A DNA stretch of 64,000 nt from Isoetes taiwanensis (taxonomy: Eukaryota; Streptophyta; Lycopodiopsida; Isoetales; Isoetaceae). Position numbers and translations under genes: made by a program. A model generated the notes under the pieces. That model did no database searches. It was not told the DNA's origin and worked only from the letters and a program-made list of their open reading frames with translations. The DNA lies in contig JAJEKV010000077.1 of the NCBI GenBank assembly GCA_021234155.1, positions 2,669,991-2,733,990 of the forward strand, in the 5' to 3' direction. Below are positions 20,100-31,974 of this stretch, one piece after another (position 1 is the stretch's first letter; each line of letters starts with the position of its first letter).

Positions 20100-23000
20100 C
20101 TATATCACACCTATTTAATTTATTTTGTACACAAGGACAAGGTGATCTCTCTACCTGTGTTGTGAGTTGTAAGGAGCGTACAACTTCAAAAAATAGAGAA
20201 AAATAAATAGGTGAATGTTTCGAATGATTTCTTTTTCTTAAAAAGGTGGTTGTAGTTGCAGGGTGATCTCTCTATCCCCTGATCTCTCTACCCCCTGCTT
20301 GTTATAATCTTAATATCAAGAAACGACAACTTAAAAGAAACTTTTACACAATGTCCAATTTCTTTGTATTTAACTTTGAAGCCATTTGTTGAATGTTATC
20401 TTAAATAAGAAAGTAAGAAAGGAAAAATACTTGAACAAATAGGATATGTGAAGAACAAACAATTTAAAACCAATTGTTGCTAATTTGAATGGCCAAAACT
20501 TGAAATTAAAGAAAAACATGAAATTGCTTATCTTATAGCAAAGCAAATTTCGGCCAATAAGCTGTTCATTAGATATATACACTATACATAAGAAAGAGTA
20601 GCCCATCCTGGAACTAAAGTAAGATAACACATTTGCTAGCCCTAAATGGTAGAATGGATTAGATCGTGTACCACAATCAAAATCACAACAAATCTGCAGA
20701 TCATATGGATTATATCAAACCCAAGAACCCCCAACATTTGATGCATTCTATTCATTTCCATCAACTGGTGCTGCTGGTAATTTCGCCACATTTCTATCAA
20801 TATGTATAATTTGGCCCACTTGATACATTAATATCCAATCCGTAACTCCAAAAACAGTTTAATGGAATCATCTGACAAAAAATTGTTTGGACAATTCTTA
20901 ATAGTCAGTGCTTCTTAATACCTTGACGCATTTGGCATAAATACAGCTAGCTCCTGTGCTTTGAAATGGGTAAAACATAACAGCAACCAATCAATCAATA
21001 TAAGAGAAACGATATAATTACCAACAAAGATAGATACGAAACCATAGCTAACAAGAAAGGCACCTGTTTGTCAAGTCGCCTCTTTTGCATATAGTAAGGC
21101 ATTTGAAGTTAGAAGAGGGAAAATAAGCAAAAAGCATCAACTACATTATGAGTTTTGAGTTTCTTATATGACCACGGCTCCTGGAGCAGAAGATCCTAAA
21201 ACTTACTCCGTCAAATATCTAAATGGGGAAGCTGCCACATGTAAAAGCAGCTGGGAGATCAGTATTTAATGAGCTAATGTTTAGCTGGGTTGAATATTGC
21301 AGGACCTTGCACTTGCAGAATTGCCACCTACTGCAAGGGCTAATGAAACTTGTTCTAGCTGCTCTGTCACGGTAGCAACTGCATTTGTCATATTACGCCT
21401 CATCACATACATATATCAGTCCACGACAGGCCCTAATAGCCATAATCAAGAAGTTAGCAACAGGTGTTATATCTCATAAAGACGTGTCCTCAACAGGAAA
21501 TAGACCATAGCAATTTTTTCATGTGTCCATTTGAAACTTGAATTTGATCATATGGTGTTTTACAGGGAGATCATATGCTTACAGGGAGATCATTCAAATG
21601 CATCTATTGAATGCATATACTGATGGTCTGCTACCTATATTCACACAACAAAAAGATAGCATTTAGTTGGCATCTAACAATAGATAGCGGGCATCATGGT
21701 CTTCTAAAAAGTGCAAACTTATACAAAATTCTAGGAATACGAAAAGGCATATAGTTACACAGTACATGCCTGCAGCAATATATGTGTCACTGGCACTGGA
21801 ACATCTACCGCAATTATGTTCTTTCCAGGACTTTTTGGAACAGAACAGATTGTAGAGAGCTCTATATCTGGTACTCTGTATACCTAGGTGTCCAAGTTCC
21901 TACAAAGTTATTGTGCATGTGTGGTACATAAAACCCTGTTACAGAGAAAAAGAAAACCATCAGATTTACAAAGCTAAAAAATAACGTCAGCAAATGCATC
22001 CTACAAGCATACAAATTTTATACGTCAAAAGATGCATCTTACCGGCATATGAATGTTAGTTTTATCATATCCCATTCCATCCTGACATAGTAGAACTAGT
22101 TATACTGATTGTATGATTGGCATGATCATAAGTATAACATAATGGCATTGCTAGACAGAAGGATACTATTTCGCATAAGAACAGAACGTTTGAAGATTTC
22201 ATCCTGAATTATATCAATGGATCATGATGACTTCCAGGAGATATGCAAAGTCCTCAGACCAAGACCTGAATATACAAGCACCGAAAGGAAATTGAATAGT
22301 ATTCCAAATTTTTTGCTGCATATACAAGAAAGACAATCAGTTGAAGATACAAGATGTTGCAGGCTGATTCCCCATATATTGTCTTAAACTATTGCCATCA
22401 ACTCTTGGCATGCCAATATTAAGAAGCTTGCTTAAGTTCATTCTAAATCTTATCTCGACATCTATGGATATTAAACATAACTGCTCCTCCACAGAAACAA
22501 ATATATAAGTATAATGCTGGATACAAGTGAAAGACAGACTATGAAGTCTATAAGTTGGACTACCCAAGTGATTTCACTGTTCTGCAACTCAAGGACTGTT
22601 CTGCAGAGCTGTGCAACCTTTTAGTTCGTGGCACAACAGTTGAATAGGTGGATAAGCTCTTTAGGAGTCACTCCTTATTTTTTGTTGTGACAGTCATATG
22701 GTGTTTATGCTTACAGGGGGATCATGAGCTTGACTGGCCTAGCTCTAGATCATCTTATGTCAATTCTGAACAAAGTGGATTCAGATCATGACTGGAGGTC
22801 TAGGACAGAACAATCGAACAATCCATGTTCATTGAGGAATGCCTGGCAATTGTAGATCGGCAAAAACAACCCTGTTTAATTTCTATAGATCATTGTTTCC
22901 TTGGTTATTCTTCATGCTATTGTTATGTCGAAGAAGGCAGCTCTGCGGAAAGCCTGCAGAAATTGTGGCGCTCTCTATGGTCATGCACACCCATATGAAT

Positions 23001-23700
23001 GATCTTACCAGTGTTCTCAAAGCACATTACTCTAACAACAGTCTAGTTAAGTTTCGTAGCAAAGGAAATTACTATCCCCAACAGTCAGTCATTTTACAAC
23101 AAATCCATATCAAAGTTTACCTTTTGGAAGGATGTTTCAACAATGGAAATGCCTCAAGCTTCGAGCTCAACCTGCACATTAACATATAAAACAAACAAAT
23201 AAGGGCTTTTATTGATACAGATTACATATACCATACACACAAAGGCCTCAATCAACGAGGCACAAAGGTCACATGTTGTTTCTCTTTAAGGGAAGCTCCT
23301 AAAGCAAGGTAGTAAATCAACAAGGCTTGTCTGTTTATTGTTACATTGTTCTAGATTCATTAGGATCAGGCCAGATTATGGGATGTGCAACAAGATTTGT
23401 AGAATCTCCTGGGAGTGTTAGCAGCAGAGTTGTGCAATCTCAGTTCATGGCACAGCGATTGAATAGATGGACCATAAATGACTTGTCAAAACACTTAAAA
23501 TCTTCACCATTGCCATTACCATCAGAGGAAAGTATGATGGAAAAAGTAACATATTCAAACAATGGGCTATTATTTTACTGTCATGTGCAAGTGAAGAAAG
23601 CAACGCATCCAAATGTGCAACCGGAATAAAAGAAAAGTTAGAAACGGCCAGGTGAAATGGCTTTACAACTGTCCAAAATATGCAACTAGACAGGTTAATT
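20100..23700. other. no gene seen; inverted-repeat flank and weak internal repeats
   Basis: 20,100-20,780 is the inner flank of inverted repeat 1, including a short 'agagagatcagggggt' repetition. Beyond that I see only weak internal duplications: 21,535-21,600 resembles 22,675-22,740 ('catatggtgttt...cttacagggagatcat'), and 22,590-22,640 resembles 23,410-23,475. Open frames here lack family signatures. Confidence 0.5.
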
Positions 23701-23704
23701 CCAG

Positions 23705-23930
23705 ACAAGACTACTTATATCTGTGTCGTAGAAGCACGTTCCGTTATGGGAAATCTAGAAGAGGGTAGACAAATACATTCTAGCAAGTTACATTCATTGC
23801 TCTTCTAGATGCATGTGCCACCGTTGGGGCTCTAAAATAGGGTGAACTGAATCATCATCAGATAATTAATGCAACACTTGAACATATGTCGAAGTTGCTA
23901 ATGCCTTCATCAAGAGCAAACCTGGAGAAG
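23705..23930 (+). pseudogene. PPR protein relic
   Basis: Two pieces of pentatricopeptide-repeat protein sit side by side in different frames. One is 'TYICVVEARSVMGNLEEGRQ' followed by IH. The other is 'VTFIALLDACATVGAL', a stop, then 'GELNHHQIINATLEH'. The pattern (VTFI.vL.ACA..GAL..G...H..II) is the plant E/DYW-type PPR consensus. The sequence between the two motifs is lost and several stops intervene. Its role in organelle RNA processing is known for the family only. Confidence 0.55.
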
Positions 23931-25862
23931 GATCTTTCTGCATGTAACTAGAGATGGAAAAACTAAGAAAATAAATCACGGATAGAACAAGAGAAGCAAC
24001 TTGAGAAGGCTGAGAAGATGCTTCATCAATGTTAAGTTTAAAAGAAATACCATTGTCAAGGTTGAAAAAATATCTAGTACTATTGTGTCATCTTTGGATC
24101 TAGATCTGATCTACGAAGCTAGCATTAACTTGCTCACTCTTGGTGGACAATGAACAACTCCTCATGTCATGATAAGCATTGCCTAATCTGGTACAGATCG
24201 CTCCAGTTATCCCTCTATTGAATATACTCCATTGCATTGCATTCTGGCTTTTGGCAAAATCCTTTTTTTTCTTTGCCAGAATACCTGTAATAAGGTATGA
24301 ATATAAGTAGACAGGCCAAGTAGGCCATCGTTTCTGTTTTCACAAACCTGGAATTCAAGCTTTGCCTGAAAAAGTACAAAGAGCCCATTCAGCATATCTT
24401 TCAGGCAGTGGCATTAGATAGAAGTTCCATTTGCCTTTCAGCATCGCACGATCTACCCACAGGGCTCCACATACCTGCGTTTTCAACCATACCAAAACAC
24501 CAATGAAGAAAACCAAAACTATATCAATGAAGTTTTCTCATTGCACCCATGACTGATTTGGAATTTTCATGAATTTCCACCACTGTAGATGAAATCAAAT
24601 GATCGAAAGAACATCACCTGCACAAAATTCCCACCTGGCTGCAATGTGGATGGCCTCAGAATGCATCGAACCTTCGACTCGCGTTTGTGCAAAAGTGCTA
24701 AGAAAAAAAGGGAAAGAAAGAAAAAAAAGGACCTATACTCCCTCAACTAGGAATAAGCAACTGAAAAAGTCCTATATTCCCTCAACCTTAGGAATTCAGC
24801 TGAACCGTAAGTAGGAAGGACCTCATGGAGTACAAAAACCTTGAAATACACTTGATTTTGTTTCAAGCCAACCCCCATGGCTTTCAATGCAAAATCCTGA
24901 AACACGACATAGATAAGTTGAGATGGATCATGACCAAATCTACGTGGGTATTCTTTTACCTGTGCTAGAAGTCACTCAAATCTGACAAAGGCAACATTCT
25001 CGCATGATTTCAAGAGTTTCATATGGACCCGGCTCATGCACAAGGAGCTGGACAGGGATGAATATTGATATGATCATATGAGTGATAAAATAAGCAAAAT
25101 ATTGCAGATGCAAGCTGTTGTGTCATGTTCACATATTAGAGATTCTGCAACCATATATCTTATCTCCACTTTGCAGACATGCATCTTGGGTCTCCAGATG
25201 TTTGGATTACTCTAGCATGCTGCTAAGCAAATATCTTTTAGATGTTACAAAATTCATGAGGGACAGAAAGCACCTCAAAATAACAGCAACATTGTGGACC
25301 TTCTCGCCAATGCTCTTCAAGTAATCATACAAAAATTCCTTCCATAGATGTTGTCAATGCTATATCAACATCAAAGGATTTTTTCTCCAAAATCTGGAAC
25401 AATGATTTCATGCACAAGTTGAAGCAGCAAAAAGAGCTACGGTAGAACTAAGCATTAGTACAAAATTCTTTGGACAAAAGAAACAAAGGGGCTGTTAATT
25501 GGGCAAAAGGAAACTTCGGTAGAGTAAATGAAAATACAGCAGATAGAAGCAGATAGACAAATCAAAATGGCCGATAATTGTGAAAACTATCGTGTATGGC
25601 ATTTCTCAAAAGCTTATTTTGGAAAAGACACATTGACTATTTTCACACTGTCGTTCTACATTCCGCCTAGAATGGCATTTCTCAAAAGCTAATCTAAACC
25701 CAAAGATTTTTTTTGGCGTAGCATCCATTTTTTCGCCCTACATTCGTGGAAAAGGCAACGATCTGGGCCTTTAGATCAAAAAGTGCAAAATATCTAAGAA
25801 AGGTATGACGGACCTAATTAACTAGAAAAACGTAGCTTGTGTGTTCGCGCATTTACCAGGCG
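23931..25862. other. no gene seen
   Basis: AT-rich DNA without recognisable coding, RNA or transposon features. This stretch lies upstream of the phosphatase-like gene and may include its promoter, but no TATA position can be defended. Confidence 0.45.
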
Positions 25863-27170
25863 ATGGAAATAGTCGGAGCCATGGAATTGGACGCCGTAGA
25901 GGCAGCTCTGGAACGCAATATGGAGCTCGAACAACTTCTCGCACAAAAGAAGCTGTATCTTGTTCTTGACTTAGATCACACCCTTCTCAACAGTGTTGGC
26001 ATCGACCAGTTGGAAGCTGAAGAAAAAGAGTATATCTTGCAAAATTATTTTTCACGTCAGAGGAAAGTAATCAACGCTGATATTGTGCAAGGATCAGACC
26101 AGTTTTACCATTTAGATCATTGGAAGTATTGGACAAAGCTTCGTCCTTTCGTGCACCAGTTTCTGGAGGAGGCCAGCCAGATGTTCGAGTTGTATATATA
26201 CCATGGGTACATGCTTTACCATGGGTGAGATGAGTTATGCTTTAGCCATGGCCGGTTCGGGCAGATGGGTTATCAGAGGTTTGGGAGCTGCAGCTCGATT
26301 ATCAGAGGTTTTTCAAGGGAGTTTTGAGTCATCTCCAGTCATGTCATCTCCAGTCATGGTAAGAAATGCAAGAACTTGGACGCCTTTCTTGGAGTAGAAC
26401 ATGCCACTTTGATACTTGATGATTCAAAAAAAATGTGGCCACAACATCAAGCCAACTTGTTGGAGGTGGAACGTTATCATTTTTTCAGCTCTAGTTGCAA
26501 GGACTTCAAACTTGAAGAGCCTTCTTTAACTCAACAACATAGGGATGAGAGCGAAATCGAAGGCAATCTCTCTAGAATACTCAATGTTCTTCGCAAGGTA
26601 CATGAAGAATTCTTTAAATCATCAGATGAAGATATTAGTGTTACTCAAGTGGTGCAAAAGATGAAGAAAAGAGTGCTACAAGGTTGCCATGTTCTCTTTG
26701 ATGGAGTGACTAAACGACTTAGGGATTTCTTGAAGCACCAGACAAAGGCTCTTGGTGCAACGTGGCATGATGATATGGATATCTCAGTCACCCATGTCAT
26801 ATCCTGCGTAGATGACATTGATGAAGAGAAGATCACATGGGCAAAGGCAAAGGGACATTTCTTAGTGCACCCTAATTGGCTGCAAGCTGCTCAGTATGTG
26901 TGGAAGCGTCCAGAGGAACAAGATTATCCTATAACTTGCTTTCCCATCTTCTATCCTTGTTATCCAACTGTTGGTGTTGCTACAAATGATGATGCAGTGG
27001 ATGATCAGAAAAGCAGAAAAAGGAAGCTAGTTGGAGAAGAAAACGATGCCAAGCGCACTAAACTTTCACAAGCTTGGAGAACATTCGATGACAAGAGAGA
27101 ATCTTCTCAAATTCTTCATCAAAAGGTGAATGTTCTCAGAGTGTCCCCTTTTGTAATAGCATGCTCTTAG
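25863..27170 (+). pseudogene. FCP1-like RNA polymerase II CTD phosphatase (CPL4-type), disrupted
   Basis: The ATG at 25,863 starts a protein with the HAD-phosphatase nucleophile box 'LYLVLDLDHTLLNS', then 'YWTKLRPFVHQFLEEA', which is the FCP homology domain. After a disturbed stretch (26,190-26,380) the same domain resumes with 'FLGVEHATLILDDSKKMWP' and 'QANLLEVERYHFF'. A BRCT-like region follows (~26,670-26,920; 'VLQGCHVLFDGVTKRL', 'THVISCVDDI', 'FLVHPNWLQAAQ') and a Lys-rich tail. FCP1 plus BRCT is the layout of plant CTD phosphatases that remove phosphates from the polymerase tail. The middle has a duplicated 'accatgggt' word and a doubled 'tcatctccagtcatg', and needs two frame changes. 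No introns interrupt it, which hints at a retrocopy, though no poly(A) tail is visible. Confidence 0.75.
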
Positions 27171-27595
27171 TATTCGAGTGTCATAGCACAAATAGAGAGC
27201 TATGGATATAGAGGCATCTTCATCAAAACCTAAGAAGAGCAACGTGATTAAGAGAAAAGTGAATGCTGACATGTGAGATATGGTTGCTTTTAAAACATCA
27301 AAAGGAATATCCCAATTTGTGAAGGTTATGCAAAGGATAAGGACTAATTCTATGAAAGACTTGGGAAAGCAAGAATTACTCCAGTTATTCTTTCAAATTT
27401 TTTAAGATGGAAGTTAATACTTTATTTTTTGGAGAGACCAAATGCAACGAGGTAATAATGTTGCATCAACATTGGCTCCGTCGATCAACTTGTACATTTA
27501 TTCATTTAGACCAATGTATTCCTTATTCTGGAATTAGCATCTTCTATTTCGACATCCTTTTAGCTATGAATTTGTCCTTTAGAGTACATTTTTTG
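27171..27595. other. no gene seen
   Basis: Downstream of the phosphatase frame there is a short Lys-rich frame near 27,203-27,280 ('MDIEASSSKPKKSNVIKRK') that could be an extra piece of the same or another gene, but no family is recognised. Confidence 0.35.
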
Positions 27596-27789
27596 TGTCT
27601 ATATAGGCATATGTAGGAAATGGTGTTGTTGCGAGTTATAAGTTTGCTATGAAAATTTCTAAAGGTTAAGTGTAGTCCTAAAAATTGTTTAAAAAATAGG
27701 TGCTTGATATATCTCATCAATACTTTGAGTTGCTAATATGTAGCAAATGAAATGCAATAATTTTGATTTTGTTCAATAAATAATGTTTA

Positions 27790-28044
27790 TTGTTTAGAGT
27801 ATTGAATAAAAATGATATGGCTTTAGTCAAAGGGTTGGGTGGAAAGCTGAAAAGGTTGGAGGAAACTCTTACAAGTTCTAGTGCCCTTAAGATACAAACC
27901 ACCAACAGTAGTAGTACATCCAACATCCTTAATGCATTTTATAGCATCGTGAAAATAATTGTTGATAATGGGTCTGTGAACCTACAAGAAGGAACTTTTG
28001 TACATGCTTTACAGATAAATACACATTCGTGTAACTTAAAATAA
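27790..28044 (+). CDS. short unrecognised ORF present in both arms of repeat 2
   Basis: 84 codons with a Ser/Thr-rich middle ('TLTSSSALKIQTTNSSSTSN') and a hydrophobic stretch after it. The translation is identical to 56,525-56,779 on the other strand, but that reflects recent duplication and is not proof of selection. A related but disrupted sequence follows the end of DUF547 copy 2 near 31,975. No family recognised; it may be non-coding. Confidence 0.25.
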   Translation: MFRVLNKNDMALVKGLGGKLKRLEETLTSSSALKIQTTNSSSTSNILNAFYSIVKIIVDNGSVNLQEGTFVHALQINTHSCNLK

Positions 28045-28684
28045 TTTCCCATAACAATACAAGATAGAGGAAGGGGAGGTTCTTCAGAAGTGACCTCAAT
28101 ATGTTAGACACGGCTTCCATCTTTCTAATGTTCCAAATTTTAAACTTGATGATCGTCTTCAATTTTCTGTTTTTTGAACCGCTCCCATTTTCAACAGTAG
28201 ATATTTAAACTTAATGTATAGAAGTTACGCATTGTACTGGCCTTAAAATTATATATTAACTAATGGGTTATATGGATTGAGAATGTTTGACCTTCAGATA
28301 ATTTATCGGAATATTAGGGTTGATCTTAAACCTCGACCTCCCAAATATTGCTAAGCCCTATGACATCCTTTTTCTCCATTGACTACACTTAAAATAATTC
28401 CTTCTCTTTAGGTCTTTGCTTGGTTGATTATGACACCCGTTTTCACAGTTGACCTGCCTTTTATAAGATACTTGAGTCATTTTTCACTCACTCCCTCCAT
28501 CATTGCTACCCAATTCCGTACTAACAGTATTTCCATTTATAGGTCCACATATGCTCATACACCACATATTTTCATCATTTGCAAACATTTATTGACCTAT
28601 ATCTCCATTCTAACTCGTGTTACATTATCGTTTCTTCACTCCCTTATCACGCTAGCCATATCTTCCCATACTAGCAGGAACATT

Positions 28685-28725
28685 GACTGAAAGATAGAAT
28701 AGAATAGAATAGAATAGATTTTTTA
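28685..28725 (-). repeat. LINE-type 3' terminus with (TATTC)n tail
   Basis: On the minus strand 'tggtcttcatgaactttaaaaaa' is followed by (TCTAT)n. The same terminus is seen at 33,015-33,055, 44,150-44,206, 55,865-55,895 and 63,880-63,910, and only as a tail at 60,556-60,587. Confidence 0.7.
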
Positions 28726-29039
28726 AAGTTCATGAAGACCAAGAGGTCATGGATTGAAAAGCCCTTGCCAATTATTTTCTTTTGGGCATCCAGTTGCCAG
28801 GATTTGGCAACAACTAAAGTTTTTCCATTTTAGGATTATTCATCATTCAGTCACATTCAAAGTTGCAACACATTCACAAAAGATTTGAGAGAAATCACAT
28901 CAGTAGTTTTTACAAGCGACTTGAAGATTAGAAGATTTAGAAGTTCTGCTAATGTAAGGATTCCATGTCATTCAGCCTATTTTTCCATCCTCTTACATTG
29001 ATTCTCGCATATTGCATTTAAACCTATTTTTCAGCCTCG

Positions 29040-29990
29040 ATTTGCTCCATCAACCATTCACTTTGGATTCAACTAGTTGAAAAAGCCTTCTTTAAGATCA
29101 AACATGTTTACAATGTCAAACGCCATGTTAGCATGACACATGCTATCCTTTTTGCCATGTCATCAAAGCACTTGGGCTAATTCTGAAGTTGCATGGGGAG
29201 GCGATGTTCATTATATCAAAATCATTCCACAGATCTCCTCGAAAATGTTTGATGTTGGTCGGGTTCTCAGACTTTTCAAAGAAGGAAGTAATTTTATCAC
29301 TCAATTTCAGCTAGTCAATAGTATTTGAATTTAGCGAGCATATTTTTGGAGATGAACTAAATATCAAGTAATATTAATCTTAGATCATCAAGAAACCTTG
29401 AAATTCATTATAGCACAACACTTTAACTTTGTTATTGACTATAACAGTGTAGACGATTTGACACTGATAGTCCGACGGTTATGGAGCTAGAAAGGAAGAA
29501 TCCGACGGTTCAGCCTTCACCGAGATTTCAAATATTTGTTTAGCTCAAAACAATTTGCCTAGCACAATGCTCTAAAGAAGCAATATTCATCTTTCTAGTA
29601 TCTTATAACAATTTAGGTACCATTGCAATTTTCCTGACACAAATAATACAATACAGATAATGTGATTTGACACATTACAACATTCCCTCTTCAGATCATT
29701 TTTGTGTTAAGCAGTTTAACTGAGGCAAATCACCCGTCTTACCTTTTGCGCTGAATACAAATCACTTTTCTTAACCTTTTGTGCTTAATATATTCAACAT
29801 CATTGACCAATAAATAATCTGTTTTGCATCATGTCCCATGTTTCGAATTATATATTGCATGCATCATGTTGTAAAACTCAACTTAATAAAATTTTGACCG
29901 TAAATGAACTCTAATAAAATATTTTTTGCATTTTATACATATAAATACATAGTCATGTGACACGTTTTTGTCATGTGTATGCAAAGTCAT
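29040..29990 (-). repeat. copia family 2 LTR-region fragment
   Basis: Minus-strand LTR-type DNA from the 'gcctcgatttgctccatcaacc' word to 'acattccctcttcagatc', the latter being the purine tract/LTR start on the minus strand (~29,690). Beyond it lies decayed 3' internal DNA. No coding content. Confidence 0.65.
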
Positions 29991-30284
29991 ATGCCCTTCA
30001 TTTTGGGTTTGCCCTGAAGAGGGGCAATTTGATCCTCATGTGGGTTTTGGTATATTTCTAGTATATGCCAACATATGCCTAGAATATACCAAAATCCCTT
30101 GCTCTAAACATCCCGCAATTTCTAGTATATGCCAACATATGCCTAGAATATACCAAAACGCTCTTCTTGTGGGCAGGCCGTTGTGCAAACCGCAGTAAAC
30201 CGGCTAACCGGGCATCCACCGATCCACTATCCATTGTATTCTTTGAGCGATTGAGACGAGTCAATGTACACAAGGGTGTCGTCC

Positions 30285-31354
30285 TGTGCAAGACATACAG
30301 TTGAGATTGAAGTGCCATGGATATGAGTGGACAAAGATCGATTAACATATGCAGCTCGTGTTCTTCGGAACTTCAGGTTTGCTTCAATTCATCCTATGCT
30401 TATTCGGATGTTCTTGTTCCGCAAGAAGATTTTCATCTTCTTCCAAATGTTGCAGGTCAATGGTAGAGCAGCTTGAACGGCTTGATCCAGCTAAAATGAA
30501 ACAAAACGAGAAGTTAGCTTTCTGGATCAATGTGTACAATGCATTCGTGATGCATGTAAGATATGGAATCAAGCATGATATTATAGGCTTAAGGTTGTAG
30601 ATCTTTATCTCCAAAACATGTCTTCAAAATTTTGCTACTACAGTTAGATGTGAGCAACATGGGGGAGTCCACGAACTGAAATCTAATGGCGAGGGGTTGT
30701 TTCTTGGAAAGAAAATAGATATATGAACTTCTCTGGAAGGTCTTTTGTCTCTATGACCTTCAGAGCACGATTCTAGTACTGAAGTTTTGGAAGCAAGTGC
30801 ACAAGTGAAGTTCTTTGAGTTCTTTCCTCTCTCTCCATAGATTGCTTGTGGTTCTGGTTTTGGAGGTTGAAACATTGCTATGCTGGTTGAATTGTCCCAT
30901 CCTCTATACCACTGGTTGAAGGGTTTGAGTGTTTTTTATCACATTGTTTTGATTTGTTATCAATCCAACAATGGTTTTCGCATTCATGACATAATAAAAC
31001 CAGATCTGTAGTTAGACACATGTATCCTGGGATAGTTGTTGGTCTTCTGATGCTTCATGGTGGGCAATGTTGTACCTACCTCTGGAGTTAGTAGAATGAC
31101 AAGTCTTTATGAAATTGACTATTTCTTTATGGGGCAGGCATGCCTTGCTTATGGAATATCACGAAGCCATTTGAAGCGTGTTTCTCTTCTACAAAAGGCA
31201 TGTATTTAGAAGAGGACCATTTATTTAGATGCATTGCAAATAACTTTCTTTCTCCTCATATGTGTCTGTGCTTCATATAGAATAGGGCCATATTCGATCA
31301 ATGCTTATACAATCGAACAGTCAATTTGGGTTCTGGTCACCTCGGCCAGCACAG
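30285..31354 (+). pseudogene. DUF547 gene fragment, copy 2
   Basis: Same four exon-like pieces as copy 1 in the same orientation: exon 1 ending at 30,376, exon 2 at 30,456-30,555, exon 3 at 31,138-31,197, exon 4 at ~31,281-31,354. Intron sequences are shared too. Exon 1 carries the same in-frame TGA as copy 1, and the AP-endonuclease fragment is missing because the duplication ends near 31,975. Copies 1 and 2 are thus linked by a shared nonsense mutation not seen in copy 3. Confidence 0.8.
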
Positions 31355-31974
31355 GTATATCTCCGAGATCCTTGTATTATAATTTCATTTTCAATATGAT
31401 GTTATAGCTGTCCAAGATCTTGAGGTGGACTAACATTCACCTACTGTATATATGTACGTTGAGGGTGATAATTAGCCTGGTTCATTAAAGATATTGATAT
31501 CTGGTCTATCTGCTATAAGATTACTTTTAAGACCATGGACTTAGGTGTTAGTCTAAAGTGCTAAGGACTAAGTCTAATAGGACACAAGACATATATAGGA
31601 AAGGACACAAGGATAAAAAGCTAAATGTCTAGTAGAGAAACAAGTTGGTACCATAAAAATATTTCTTTTAAATTCCATTTCATAGCATCTGATTTATGCA
31701 AGATCTAGGGGAAATTCTGATCCATTAAGCTTAAGGCTTTATCTTAAAGGATGGGAATTCTTAGTGACAGAGTGGCAAAGCAAATTAATGAAAAGAGGTT
31801 ACAAATCCACTTCCTTTCGTCTTTCTTCGAAGCTCTTTGTAGATAGGAATGCACACTAATTGGTGGGCAAGGCCTTTGGCTCGTAATCTATATCGTTCTA
31901 CTGCAGAGTCTCATATTGCACTCCCAATTAGCCTAGGGACTGTTTGATCCCCTAAAGCCTCGTCCCAGCTGTGT

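Larger units (their letters stand above)
14911..20780. repeat. inverted repeat pair 1, left arm
   Basis: This block matches 50,523 down to 40,315 in reverse orientation: copia RNase H/RT, the ~180-bp repeats, the DUF547 and AP-endonuclease fragments and the following spacer all recur in mirror order. The right arm is longer because of insertions at 40,690-43,260 and about 43,480-45,285. The arms differ by scattered substitutions and small indels, so this pair looks older than the other two. Confidence 0.85.
27596..29490. repeat. inverted repeat pair 2, left arm
   Basis: Matches 56,976 down to 51,297 in reverse orientation, once the 51,505-55,331 insertion in the right arm is set aside. Predicted peptides from the two arms (for example 27,790-28,044 and 56,525-56,779) are identical, so the duplication is recent. 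Confidence 0.85.

Noticed and set aside
25863-27170. Calling an intact CTD phosphatase gene
   Set aside because: The frame changes at least twice between 26,190 and 26,380 and no clean splice pair repairs it by eye.
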